Shown here: piece by piece, positions 1-11,900 of the stretch | Layout of the letters: every line of letters begins with the position of its first letter | Numbering within the stretch: position 1 is the first letter of the stretch | From: Cenococcum geophilum 1.58 | Taxonomy: Eukaryota; Ascomycota; Dothideomycetes; Gloniales; Gloniaceae | Direction of reading: 5' to 3' | Assembly: GCA_001692895.1 (NCBI GenBank) | Contig: KV748179.1 | Location: 1,798,001 to 1,862,000 of the forward strand | DNA: 64,000 nt | The notes under the pieces: generated by a model | Databases searched by the model: none | What the model was told of the DNA's origin: nothing | The model's input: the letters and a program-made list of their open reading frames with translations, nothing else | Made by a program: the position numbers and the translations under genes

Positions 1-980
1 GTATTTAGTGTATCTACCTTACCTAGAGTGGTTGCGGTGTCTATTGCCCAAATTAAAGTAGGTCTACTTATATAATTATTAATATTATGCTCTATAACTC
101 TGCAGTTCTTATATACCTAACTATAAAAGATAGTTTAATAGTTTAGGGAGTTATAGTTTAGGTAAGTCTGCTTCTTCTTATCTAATAGCTAGGGATAGTC
201 TCGCTTTTTATGGCCTATGGCACTATATTAGTTGTATATTATACAAGGATAGTTGCTCTTAAGATAACTAGCTTCCCCACAATTATTATATATAGGGTTA
301 GGGTAGTTAGCTTTAAAATAACTAGCCTTACCGCAGCTATAATAAAGTTAAGAAGCTTTTTTAAGAGGATAATTAGCGCGTATATAGCCGGTAAATAGAT
401 AGAGATAGCATTTTAAAGCGTTATTAGCTAAGAGGTATAGACTGCCAAGCTCTAGAAAAAGAGGCTTATTAAGTATAGGGCCCTTACTATTGCCTTATAA
501 GATACTAGAGCCCGCGGCCGTTATAATTAAAGCAACCTTAAAACCCATAATACCCTTAGCAAACTTTTTGTGGTTATGGATGTAGTTAATATTATAAGTT
601 ATAAAATAATTAGTAGGTAAGTCTATTTTGGTAGTAGGCTATATTAAGCGGTAGTCTATATAAATATATTAGTAAATATAGATTCTCTATTATATAGCTA
701 AGGTTAAAGATAAGGTAGCTAATTTACTATATTATTAGGCTCTACAGCCTAGATAGATCTGCGGAGGCACTAGTTATAAAGGTAGATACTAGTAGAGTAG
801 GAGTAAAAAAGGGTAATTAGTAGAGTTAGGTTAACTAGTAAAGGTAAAGAAATAAGGCACGCCCTAATAAAATTATATAGGTAAGGCCTTAGCGGTAAAG
901 TATATAGTTATATACTCTGTAGGTTAAACGCGTATAAGGGTAAATATATAGTAATGAAACCAACCTATAAAGGAAGACGC
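1..980 (-). pseudogene. decayed frame with four CCHC zinc knuckles, runs off the left edge
   Basis: Read on the minus strand, one frame stays coherent from about 660 down to base 1 and carries four CCHC-like knuckles between about 421 and 205. The clearest reads CNNCGEA-type with spacing C-x2-C-x4-H/Y-x4-C/Y and P after the last cysteine; several cysteine and histidine positions now read tyrosine, as expected from RIP (TGC or CAC to TAC/TAT). A basic run KKKQT follows the last knuckle and the frame continues off the window. Multiple knuckles mean single-stranded nucleic-acid binding, as in Gis2/CNBP proteins, LINE ORF1 or Gag. No reverse transcriptase or LTR is visible beside it, so I cannot assign the family. 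Bases about 660-980 are less clear. Confidence 0.5.
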
Positions 981-991
981 GGTATAGTATA

Positions 992-2224
992 AGTTACGGG
1001 GACTACTCTACCTAGCCTATCTCTTAATATAGGCTAGGCGATAGTCTAGTACTATTAAGCTTTTATAGTTTATAATACGAGCGTATAGATATATAGATGG
1101 GTAAGAAGTAAGTAGTAAAGTAAAAGCACTTTACTATAGGCAGGCTAATTACGTTATAGGTAAATAGAAACTTAAATACTATAATCTATTAAAAATATTA
1201 CTAATAAGTATAGCCTACTACTACTAGAAAGTATAAGTCTTTTCCTCCCTTAATTAGTAAGAGAAAAGGTATTATTAGCTAAATAATCTCTTACTAAAGT
1301 ACTGGGTGGGGAGCGGGATATTATAAAACTATATATAGTTTTAGATAGATCTAAAATAAAGATATTAAATATAAGAGACTCTAACGTAATAAATACTATA
1401 GTAGAACACTAACCTCTTATATAACACCAAATAGATAAATAGTAAGATAAGTTAATATTGCTAAGCGGCTAGATACTAGGTATATATAATATATCTACTA
1501 TTCTAAAATACCCTAAAATGCCCCAATATGCCGCAAAATGCCGTAAAATGCTATTAATTGCATAAACTTATAATATAGAATATAAAACCTCCTACTACCT
1601 TTTGCGGTAGATATACCTTTAAATAAGCACTAGATGTTTAGGTATAGACTTAAAAGTATCCTATATACTAGATAATTATTATTCCGGATAAACTTATTTA
1701 GTAGGCCCTTAAGTGCTACCTAGTAGTATAATAATAACACTAGTAATTATAAAGTAAGTATAATATGTTACTATCTACTAGAAGTACTACCTGTTATATA
1801 CTAAGTACTTCGCAGCAATAGAGTCCGTATATATAGATATAGGCTAACTATCTAACTTTAATAGCGCGTATATCTACTAACTTTATATAACGATAAGAAA
1901 TATAGTAACGCCTATAATAAGTATAACACGTTGCCGTCTACTAGAAATACTACCTGTTATATAGTAAATACTTTATAGCAATAGAGCCTGTATATATAGA
2001 TATAGGCTAGCCCTCTAACTCTAGTAGCGCGTATATATACTAACTTTATTAATAATAAGAAATATAGTAACGCCTATAACCTCCTATATTCTACTATGCC
2101 GTAATAACTAATTACCCCTCCGTAGGTACTTAATAAATCGCTTATATTAAAAACTATAAAAGTTTAGTAGTACTAGACCGCTACCTAGCCCTAAATAGGC
2201 TAGGTAGGGTAGTCCCTATAAGTT
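992..2224. mobile_element. T1, non-autonomous inverted-repeat element
   Basis: Bases 992 to about 1081 and 2137-2224 form imperfect terminal inverted repeats of about 90 bases. The outer part reads GGGACTAC(T/C)CTACCTAGCC on both arms and the inner part CTTTTATAGTTT. Each arm carries a small internal palindrome (CCTAGCCTA with TAGGCTAGG). The 1.2-kb interior has no convincing frame, so this fits a MITE-like derivative of a DNA transposon. Flanks are TATA-rich on both sides, so a TA or TATA target duplication is possible but cannot be separated from background. Arm differences are mainly transitions. Confidence 0.6.
1757..2080. repeat. two tandem copies of a 163-base unit inside T1
   Basis: Copies 1757-1919 and 1920 to about 2080 align end to end with scattered transitions and a few other changes. 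Both contain the blocks ACTACCTGTTATATA and AGAAATATAGTAACGCCTATAA. The unit is confined to T1, so duplication happened within this element or its progenitor. Confidence 0.85.
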
Positions 2225-2416
2225 ATATAATTATGCCCTTATTTAACTACATAGTACTAAGTTTAGCCGCATTTACCCTAACTAGTAGCAGTAAACAACA
2301 GCCAATTTTACCTCTATGCGGGTATATATGGGCAATTGTAAGATCTACCACTTTACTTCTCCTTTATTTACCTTATTTATTCTACCTTTTATCTCTCTAA
2401 TAACTAACCTCTAACT
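2225..2416. other. spacer between T1 and the SNF2-like frame
   Basis: AT-rich sequence with no frame, repeat or recognised site. It directly precedes the candidate ATG at 2417 and could hold the old promoter, but nothing specific can be seen. Confidence 0.4.
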
Positions 2417-4720
2417 ATGTCTAACACTAGAGTTATGCTAGTATAGCGCTAGCTAGCTACCGTACAAAGCTTTTTTACTTTAATAGTTACCTTCTACTTA
2501 ATATATACCGTAATATTATACGTACCTAACCGAATAAGTGACTTAATAATAACGTAACTATAGGTAAAGCTGGATGCGTAGTATAAGGCAAACCCAAAGC
2601 TAACTAAAGATATAAATATTGCCTAAGGCTTCGGAATAAGCATCGAAAACTATAATAGACTAAAAGAGAGGGTTAAAGATGTCGCGATTAAAGTTAAGCC
2701 TAAGGACATGATATATTATGGCAACTCTATAATAATAAAAAAAGGATATATTAAGGAGTTTTATAAGTAACTCCTGTAATTTACTAATGATTTACTAGAT
2801 TAGAAACTGCGGGTAATTCTAAAAATTATAGGAAGTGCTCGTTCTAATTACGTAAGGAGGGTATTAAGTACCTCTAAGAAATTAAAAAACCTACCTTTAT
2901 ATAAATATACGTCACCCCAAAAGACCGAAGCATAAGATGAGATAACGCTACCTTAGCTGCTGTATACAATATAGCCTATAGATATTACCGTAAACCTACT
3001 ACCCGGTATCTCTTCGCCTTAGCTAGCAACCCTAGTAGCGAGCAACAAAATTAATATAGGAGATATTAAGATTAAAATCCAATCTATAGACTTAATAGGT
3101 AAGTTAATAATTAGGGCACACTTATTGCAGCTCTTAGTAAAATGGCGAAAAATGGCATAAAGGAGGCCGTACTTATAGCATTATTCTCGCCTCCTAGCTT
3201 AAACTCCTAAGTCACTGCTACTAATAATATACTACTAGCCATTAAATCCGAGGCTCCTAAACGTAATAGATATAGTATAAAAAATAGCCAGTAAGTCCTA
3301 ACGCCGTATAAGGCTAGCGGTAAGAGCAAACTTAAAGAAGGTAAGAAGCGGAGTTATTTAAAATTAGCAGTATATAGCTTTAAAGAAAATAGTAAGGGCG
3401 AGCCTATTAGATATAAGAAATTAAATAACAGTAAAACTAAATTAGGTAGATATAATAAGTAGCCTTAACTAAGATTAGTAATAAGTGCCCTAGTAAAGAA
3501 TAATAAAAGCGAGCCAGCCGCGCCTGGGAAGTTAAATAGTCGCAAGGCTAATCTAAATAAACATAGGAAGCGCCTTTAACCAGAATTAGCGGCAGGCACC
3601 CTTATAGAAAGTAGCAATAATAAGCCAGTTATACGCAGAAGGTAATTGGCGAAGAAAAGACGTAACCTATCTACCTATAAGCCTATATTGGCGAGTAATA
3701 GTGGTACTAGAGAAATCGCCATAGATAACGGTAAATTGCCGTAACCTATTACTGAACCTAAAGGTATATACTAGCCTAACGATATAATAGATAACCCTAC
3801 TACCATATTATTAACCGTTAATACCCCTTAAAATGTTACCGTAGAGGATAGCAAATTGCTGTAATATACTAGTGGATACGATAATTAGTTCCTATATTAC
3901 ACTAACTCTAAGGACGCGGAGAGTGGAGACAAAGATAAGGATTTAGTTAATAATAACGACTAAAATAAGGATTTGGTTAATAATAATAACTAAAATAAGG
4001 ATTTAGTTAATAATAACGACTAAAACGTAGATATAGAGGAAGAACTTAACTAGCAAAATTTCTTAGCCCAGCTTTATAAGGCCAGGAAGGACAACCTAGA
4101 TAACGCACTAGTGTATATAACGGAGGTGGATCTTCTACTTACTCTAAAGTATTTCCTACTTGTCTTATTAAAAGCACTTTCTGAGACCGCCCTAATTAAA
4201 CTCCCTAATTGGGGCCTCGCATTAGGCTTTAAATTTAGTCCATATTAAGTAGTATATATGGCTTAGGCATTTAAGTAAGAGAGGATAATTAAAGGAGGTA
4301 GTATTTATACAGACGAACCTAATGCGGGTAAGACTGTATAAATAATTATTTAATAGCTAATAAACTACTTTTATTATTAGAACGTAATAGACGTTTAAGA
4401 GGCCTAAGCCACTAAAAATATAACCCGCTACCTACCTAAAATATATCCGCCGGATATAAAATGCCTATAAATAGCAAAGCAGCCGATTATATACTACTGC
4501 GAAGATAACTCTAAGAAGCTGTACCTTATAGACCTATAGTAAGGCTGCTTAGTCGTCCTTACGCTAACCCTAGGCCTGCTAGGATTTCTAAAGGATGCGA
4601 GTATAATGTTATAAGACGGCGTAATTATAATCTACTCCCTAGCCTATTAGAAGCCGCCTTACACTGCCTAAATAGAGGCTATAAAAGAGTTAATCCCTTC
4701 CTCTAACTAATCCCCTACTT
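2417..4720 (+). pseudogene. decayed gene with SNF2-like ATPase motif I
   Basis: A candidate ATG lies at 2417. The plus strand reads as coherent protein interrupted by many TAG/TAA codons at former CAG/CAA/TGG positions. The N-terminal third holds an uncharacterised region (about 2590-2870). About 3290-3750 is very basic (KKRRN, RKANLNKHRKR). A short tandem repeat follows at 3937-4026. At about 4230-4340 the frame reads FSPYQ, then GGSIYTDEPNAGKTVQIII, matching the SNF2 helicase-like pattern of a Q-like motif followed by GG-x-L-A-D-E-x-G-x-GKT-x-Q. Later helicase motifs are not recognisable. The two ends are not in one frame, so introns or frameshifts separate them. The SNF2 assignment rests on one motif; another P-loop ATPase is possible. 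It could be a host gene or the cargo of an unrecognised element. Confidence 0.5.
3937..4026 (+). repeat. three tandem 30-base units within the SNF2-like frame
   Basis: Units 3937-3966, 3967-3996 and 3997-4026 differ by only two bases. The length is a multiple of three and reads as a ten-residue KDLVNNND-type repeat, so it probably expanded inside the protein-coding frame, in an acidic, asparagine-rich linker just before the ATPase block. Confidence 0.9.
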
Positions 4721-5350
4721 AAATAAGTCCCCTACTTAAATAAATTCCCTATAGAAGCTAATGCCTATATATTTCGCCGCCCTATAGGAACTAGTCCCCT
4801 ACTCTAAAAAATCCCCTATAGGATTAAGTCCCTTACTCTAATAAATCCCCTATATTAATAAATCCCCTACTTTAATAAATTCCTTACTCTAGCAAATCCC
4901 CTATAGGCGCCAATGCCTATATATTCTACTACCTTATAAAAACCAATCCCCTACAGCTTATATTCCCCTATAGCTTATATTCCCCTATGGCTTATATTCC
5001 CCTACAGCTTATATTCCTATACGGCTTTTACTCCCTTATAGAAACTATTACCTATATCTTCTACTATAGAATAAATCCCCTATAAATTCCGTTCCTATAT
5101 ATAGTAATTATATCTTCTACTACTCTATAAGAACTATACCCTATAGCTCCTACTTCTATATAGCTTTTACTCCCCTATAGAAACTAATAGCGATTTCTTC
5201 TACTCCTCTACAAAAACTAATCTCTTATAGCTTACGGTTCTCTATAGGGATTAATACCCGCTTTCTTTATTGCCTTATAGCTTTTAATTCCTTATAGGAA
5301 CTAATACTTATATCTTTTACTCCCTTACAGAAACTAATATCCTATAGCTT
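4690..5350. repeat. degenerate tandem tract built on CCCCTATAG / CTATAGGGG
   Basis: About 660 bases of degenerate repeats built on AATCCCCTA, CTTATATTCCCCTA and ACTCCCCTATAGAAACTAAT blocks, spacing mostly 15-50 bases. Both strands can be read through as repetitive peptide (minus strand ISFYRGVKAI-like, plus strand NPL/PYRNQ-like), so it could be the repetitive tail of either neighbouring gene or a noncoding minisatellite between them. I cannot decide from the sequence. Confidence 0.6.
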
Positions 5351-5793
5351 CCGTTCTCCTATTCCCGGATCTATAAGCAATTCGTCTACGCTATAGCCTA
5401 CTGTATAGGCCTTATTGTTACAAAAGTAAGTAAGTAATTTTAAGAAAGTAATAAGTAATAATGCTACAGCTACAAGATCTATAAGATCTATAAGATATTT
5501 AATACTATATATATATAAGCGAATCTATACGTATGAGTTTATATTTTTAACTAATCTAGTACCTTTAAAGTCACTTTTAAAATCTTAATTTAACGTAAGA
5601 GCCTTACCTAAATGCTTATATATAAGTTTCTCTCCCTTACTTTTAGCTAAGCTGTAACCAATCTATATAGTATTCTTAATCTAATATAGTATATTAGTAC
5701 TAGCCTTAAAACTCTCTTTTAAACATTGCCTTAGCTATTTTCCATTTAATTAATAGTTTAAAAGCCACTCTATATCTTTTTTAGATATATTAG
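5350..5793 (-). pseudogene. AAA+ ATPase-like C-terminal fragment, cut by element O
   Basis: From the edge of element O at 5793 reading leftward, one minus-strand frame is coherent for about 130 codons. It includes ISKKDIEWLLNYQLNGKQLR and then KALTLNQDFKSDFKG. The pattern LNG-(R/K)-Q-(I/L)-(R/K) followed by a helical stretch and HL-x-KAL-xx-xx-DF is what the C-terminal lid of fungal AAA+ ATPases looks like (family knowledge). The Walker A/B part should lie upstream on the minus strand, that is beyond the far end of O outside this window. A gene disrupted by the insertion at 5793/5794 is the simplest reading; RIP then degraded it. Confidence 0.45.
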
Positions 5794-5971
5794 TATTACG
5801 GAACCCTACTATAGGGGACTCTATAGGAGAGCCCCGTACTCTTACGCATACCTTACGTATAGCTTATATTAGCTACGCGTAGGTATATTACCTCCTTACG
5901 ATTAATCGCGCAACGTCTTATAGACTCCTTAAATATATACGCTCTGTAGCTACTACCCCCGTCCCATAATA
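5794..5971 (+). repeat. O, 5' LTR
   Basis: 178 bases with ends TATTACGG and CCATAATA, the RIP-altered form of TGTTACGG...CCGTAACA. It aligns throughout with the reverse complement of the two G LTRs and is followed, as in G, by TTACGTTACGCC. Its 3' partner is outside the window. Confidence 0.9.
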
Positions 5972-6128
5972 TTACGTTACGCCTTTTTACCACTAACGCT
6001 TAGCCTATAACTAATTCTACGTCTCTATAATAGTATAGGCGCTGCTAGAAGTAGCGTATCTATAAATTACCTTACTTTATACTTTTAAGGAACCCATAAT
6101 AGTAAGATAATATTCCTTACTAGCTATT

Positions 6129-8583
6129 ATGTTAAACCTAAAAAATAATCTAATACCTATACTTAACCTATAACGCCAATTAATCCTAGGAGAATTTAAT
6201 TTATTAGCCCTAGCCTTAACTCCTAAGGAGATAGACACTAATAATATCTTATTTTTTATTAACTATATAACTACAAATAAGTAAACGGAAGGGCTACTAC
6301 CTATTGAAATTAAAATATAAGACGCTAAGATATTTATAAAAATAGTAGCACGAGAACCTAATAAATACTACCGCCTTTTATAGAATTACCACCTAAAGCT
6401 TATATAAGCTAAAATACGTACTGCCTAAGATCGCGATATTATCTAAGACCTATAAGCTTATAAGGCGCTCGCTAGTAACATACGTTAAGAAACTAAAGAT
6501 AACCTCCGCGTGTCTAAACGCGACGTCTAATAATTAAAGAAGGCTAAAATTATACTAATTGCTACGGTTACTAAAAAAGAAGGCATAATTAAATATCTAT
6601 AATCTTAGCTTAATAAGCATATTTATAATAATACTAGATACCTCTTTACTGTATATAACGCCACCTAAGTCTCTACGTCCCTAGCAACTTTACCTACTTA
6701 ACGCTTAATAGAGGGTTAGCGCTAAGCAGCTTTACCTAATAGGAACCCTTACTAGAGTAGTAATAATAAAAGCTATAATAATTGGACCTAAGCGACTACC
6801 GTAGGGTCTAATATATAATACCCTAACCCCCTAGTCCCCTAGGGAGACTATAAGGAATATAGCTACTAGAAGATATAAATCCGCAAGAAACTAACTTAGA
6901 GCGCCTACCTTTTTCCTACGGAAGATACTAAAATTAGCTATATTATTGGGCGAATAAAGGGTATACTATTAAATAGACTCTTCGCCTAATAGGAGACTAG
7001 TAGCCCCTAGAAGTAGCAGTTCTACTAAGAAGTCCTTAATAATCTTAACCTAATATACTATAACCATGACCTACTGGCCACTAACCGAGCTAAACTACGT
7101 GCCCTAAAGATGAGCCCTACTAAATTGTTTAATAAGTTTTATATTAAATTCTAGAAATATACCAAAGCCCTTACCTAAGACAATACTAAAGACTAGAAAG
7201 ATCTCCTTAAAAAAGTCACTTATCGCCTTAGTTACGCAGCCGCTAGCTATAACTATAATAATATTTATAATATAGTAGTAGCCCTACAGAAGATTAAACG
7301 ACGACTAAATTAGATTGCTACTACTAACCTTTACCTAAAGACCTCTTTATAGAAGCCCTCCGGACCCACTAAACCTATATATACTAAGCCACCAACGCCT
7401 ACTACCTTAAATACCACTAGAGTTAATATTAACCTCTCTATACTAACCTTTCTATAAAAACTCTTAAATAGAAAGCGCGAGCTACTCCGGAAACTAGGAC
7501 GCTGCTATAAATGCTATTAAAAAGACTGCTATTATAATAACCTAAACTGCCTAATAGCTAGGTTTGGTAGCTGCCGCCTAATACCTAACCTAATACCCTA
7601 AATACTAAATATATTACTACGCACTACTACCGTATAAGATAAAAACGTAGTGATAACGATAGAGTTGGATATAAAAGCGGAAAACGTTAAGTCCTAGCTC
7701 TAAGTTGTGGGTTAAGATACCCTAATAACGAAGGGATCTATATATTAGCTTACTTAATAAATAACTTAGTAAAGATAAATAGACGGAAATAGATAGATTT
7801 ACCTATAATAGAAACTACTGCTAAAAAATAATATAAAAGCCGTTTTATAATTAATTGCGGAGCTATTAATAAATTTATAAATACCTAATTTGTACGCACT
7901 TATAACCTACCTATCTTACCTCTTACTAAAACCCGCGCCCTATAACTTATAGACGGTAGTTATACCGCACAGAAGATTATCTATATAGTATAACTCTACC
8001 TAGATATAAATGGGCACTAGGAAGAACTCTGGGCCTATATTATACTACTTACTAACTACCCTATTATCCTTGGAATAAACTAGCTTAAATAATATAACCC
8101 CGCCATTAACTAGAAGAAAAGAGAAGTAACCTTTAACTTTAAATACTGCAAAGAGACTTGCCTAGGGCATAGCCTAGCCGCCTCTATTTACTCCCTAGAA
8201 TATTAACCCAAGAAACCCCTTATTATTCTACCTATAACTAACTGTTACTATATAAGTACCCCGGCCTTCTACTATATAGTATATAGAAAAGGCTAAACCG
8301 TTACTATAGCTTTCTAATTATAACTATATAAGCTTAATAAAGAATAAGACTATGTCCTCTATAGTAATAGAATATATATAGTTAACCTTCTAGAAAACGA
8401 CGCCCCTATAGAACTCTATAGACTTTTACCTTTAAACTTTAAGAAGGTTATAAAGCTTAAAAAAGGACTTACTAATAAAGAACTCCGCAAGCTCCTCCCT
8501 AAGAGGTATTATAACTTTACCAATATATACTTATAAAAGGGCGTAGATATACTCCCCCTATATTAACCTAATAACTATACTAT
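6129..8583 (+). pseudogene. gag: O, gag and protease region
   Basis: Gag-like sequence from an ATG at 6129 (MLNLKNN). A zinc-knuckle region (CYKC start) lies near 7504-7550. An aspartic protease follows at about 7840-8130, with a NCGA block in place of the usual DSGA-type active site and the downstream ILGIN...YNPAIN signature of fungal Gypsy proteases (ILGMPWL..HNP-type). The protease-RT linker is cut at 8583 by element A. The gag half aligns with the minus-strand gag of G. Decayed fossil. Confidence 0.85.
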
Positions 8584-8955
8584 TGTTACGGAGTAAGTAC
8601 AAGCGGCGATAATATATATAGTAAGGTAGATATTATTAAGCTATATATATAAACTGTGTGAGAAGCCAAGACGTTGCGTAAGGAAAGAAGGTAGGAAAAC
8701 GGGAAGAAAGGGCATATATTGTTAACTTAGTTGCTTAGTTAATACGTACATAGGGCAGAATAGGGTTTAGGTTATAGTCCTAGCAGAACTTAGTAGAATT
8801 TAATAGAACTTGGCAGAATATAGCAGAATGCCGTAGATTGCCGTTAGATTGCTATTAGATTGCTATTAAATTACTATTTTACGGTTAGTCTCTAATTGCT
8901 AAGTTAGTAGAAATAGGTAGACGTGTATAAGGTGTTACGGGGGTATCCCGTAATA
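8584..8955 (-). repeat. A, 3' LTR (left)
   Basis: 372 bases with ends TGTTACGG and CCGTAATA. It matches the right LTR with transitions and one length difference of 22 bases in a run of GATTGCTATTA units near 8845-8875, which is expanded here. Confidence 0.95.
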
Positions 8956-11900
8956 GTACCCCCCCTTTAAACTCGAGCTTCTGCGAGATAGGGCTATAGT
9001 AGTTCTAGGTAGAGTTTATAAAAGTCTTCTACGGCTTATATAAGTTCTATAGAGTTAACGAGTTCCTATAAGGGCTCGGTAAAGCCTTTCCATTTTATAA
9101 GGTATATATACTGGCGTTTCCGTTTATTATACTTAATGTTATTAATTCTTTTAATAAAGTACTCGTTCTTATTACCTACTTTAACTAGTAAGGGAGGGTC
9201 TTATATCTGTTTAGGCAGGGCGTCTAATATAGGGGTAGTAGGGTAGAGGACTGACGTATAGAATATAGGGTGGATTTTAACCGTATTAGGGAGCTTTAGT
9301 TAGTAGGCGTAAGAGAAAACAATCTTCTTAATCTTATAAGGGCCAGCGTTTTTCTAATTAAGTTTCTTAGTAGGTTGTTTTATGTTTAGGTTTCTTATAT
9401 CTAGCTAGATAAAGTTACTAATCTAGTAGGCTAGTGCTAGGGTTCGTTTCTTATTCGCTACGGCTTTATAGATAGATTGGGCCCATGTTATTTCATTAGT
9501 AAGGAACCGTTATAGTTCCTCTATCTTCTTTATGAATTTATTTACTTCTGCGACTTATAAAGCGTAATAAGTGGGGTGAGGGATATTACTAAAAGGTTTA
9601 AAACCCATTTATAGGTGCTGGCCGTAATTGGCCAGGAATAGGGAGACCTTTATAGTTTCTAAGATAGAATTATTTGCAGTAAACTTAGTAAATGCAAGCC
9701 AGTTAATCTAGTTATCTTGTAAATATGACGTGTATATCCGGATATACTATTCCATTATAGCGTTTATACGTTCCGTTTAACCGTCTATTTCTAGGTAATA
9801 TATAGTAAATAGTAGTGCTTTAATGCGGAGTTGGGTAGTTAGTTTTTTTTTTAAATATAGAGATAAACTAGCTGCCTTTATTGGAGATAATCGTTTTGGG
9901 GAGTTTATGGAGTTTCTATACGTAATCTAGGAACAGTTAGGCAACGGTAGGCGTTAATACATTAGGGCAGGCGATTAAGTGCCTTATCTTAGATAGTTGG
10001 TTTATAACTATTATAATATTCATATAGCCTTTACTTATAGGGAGGTTAACAATAAAGTTAATTAAGATATCCTTCTATCTTCGGTCTAGAGCAGGCAGTA
10101 GCTTTAGGAAGCCATTATACGTCTTATGCGAAGCTTTAGCTTGTTAGTAGATATAGTAGCTAGAGACATACCTTCGTGTTATATTATATATATTCGGCTA
10201 ATAGTATTTTTATTAGAGCAGTTCTAGGGTTTTTTCTTAGCCTAGGTAGCTGGCTACTAGTAGGTCGTGTATATATTTAAGGAGCTTAAGCTTAAGTTTA
10301 TTATAGTTAGGTATAACTAGGCGGTTCTAGTAATATAAGCGGTTTCCGCAGGCTTCGTATTTACTTAGAGAAATCTTTTTAGAGTGTCTAATGCTATTAT
10401 ACATTAGCTTAAGCGTCTCTTAGATAAACTTATTATTTAGGTATTCGTTAATTATAATCTATTTAATTAATTAATTAGTTATTTTAAGGACGTATACCGT
10501 AAGGTCTTTAGTAGGAGGGTTAAATAGTTTAGGGCGAAGTAGGGTCTAATTTTAGTAAGAGCGCGCTTCTTCTAGGGCTAGCGCGTCTTGCGAGCATTAG
10601 GTTAAGGCGTTAGGCTTTTAACCTTAAATGCCTAGGTAGTATATAATTAAGAATTAGAAATAGGATAGATATTCTAACTAGCGGGCCTAACGATAACTTA
10701 GCTGTTTTATAGTTATAAAGTACTATAGGTTCTTATGGTTGCTAAGGACCTTAATTAGAAATTTAGCGCCTTCTAGTTTGGGTTGCTATTGTTTAAAATA
10801 TCTAATAATAGCTAATAATTCCTTATTATAGATTTTATAGTTATATTTAGCTAGGCTTAGTCGTTTTAAGAAGTATGCTATAGGGTGCAATACTCCATCC
10901 TTATTATATTAAGACAGGATACCTCTAGTAATATAGTTAGGTAAGTCGGCTTCTATAATACTTATTTAGTTTAGGTTAAAGTATTAGAGTATAGGCGCAG
11001 TAGTAAATATAACCTTTAGATAGGTAAAGGCCTTCTTATATTCCTTATTAAAGATAAAGACTTTATCCTTTTAGGTTAGAGCTATAAGGGGTAAAACTAG
11101 GGTGGAGAATTTATTAATAAACCGTTAATAGAAATTAGTAAATTCTATAAAGGCTCTTACGTCCTTAACGTTCTTGGGTTTTTACTAGTTTACGATTACT
11201 TTAACTTTCTTTAGGTCTATTTATATACCATTTATAAAAATAAGAAGTCTAAGGTATAGAACTTCCGTTTTATAGAACTTGTATTTATCTATATCTAATT
11301 ATAGACTAGCTCCGTGCAGGGCTTATAAAATAAGGTTAATATACTTCTAATATTTGGTTAGGTTATTACTGTATATTAAGATGTTGTTAATATAAGCAGT
11401 ATAAAAGATGTCTAGGTAGGGGCATAGGGTATTATTAAGTACTTAAATAGTCTATATTGGGTACGAAATGTAGTAAGCTATTTATCTCCTTTTGTAATAC
11501 GGAGACGGTTAAATGTAGAGATAATATTAAGCTTTGTGTAGTAATAAGCCTTACTTAATTGGTTTAGCGTCTCTTATATTAACGGGATTAGATATTAGTT
11601 CTTAACGGTAACGGCGTTAAGAGCTTAGTAGTCTATATAGAAGCGCAAACTACCGCTAGGTTTCTTAACGAAGATTACTAGTACGGCTATAGGTAATAAG
11701 CTTACTCTAATAAATCCTTTACTTAGGTTCTCGTTTAAATACTTTTATAATATTTAGAGTTCGTTTTAGGATATCCCGTATAGGGGTCTAAATCTGGGCT
11801 GTTTTCCTTCTTTAAGTATAATCTTATAGTTATATAATTGGTATTCTAGTAGCTTATCGGCTTCCTTCCGTAAGAATACCTCTAGGCGGTTATAGTACTC

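Noticed and set aside
210-398. A 62-codon plus-strand frame.
   Set aside because: It is the antisense shadow of the zinc-knuckle frame, whose cysteine spacing is the stronger signal.
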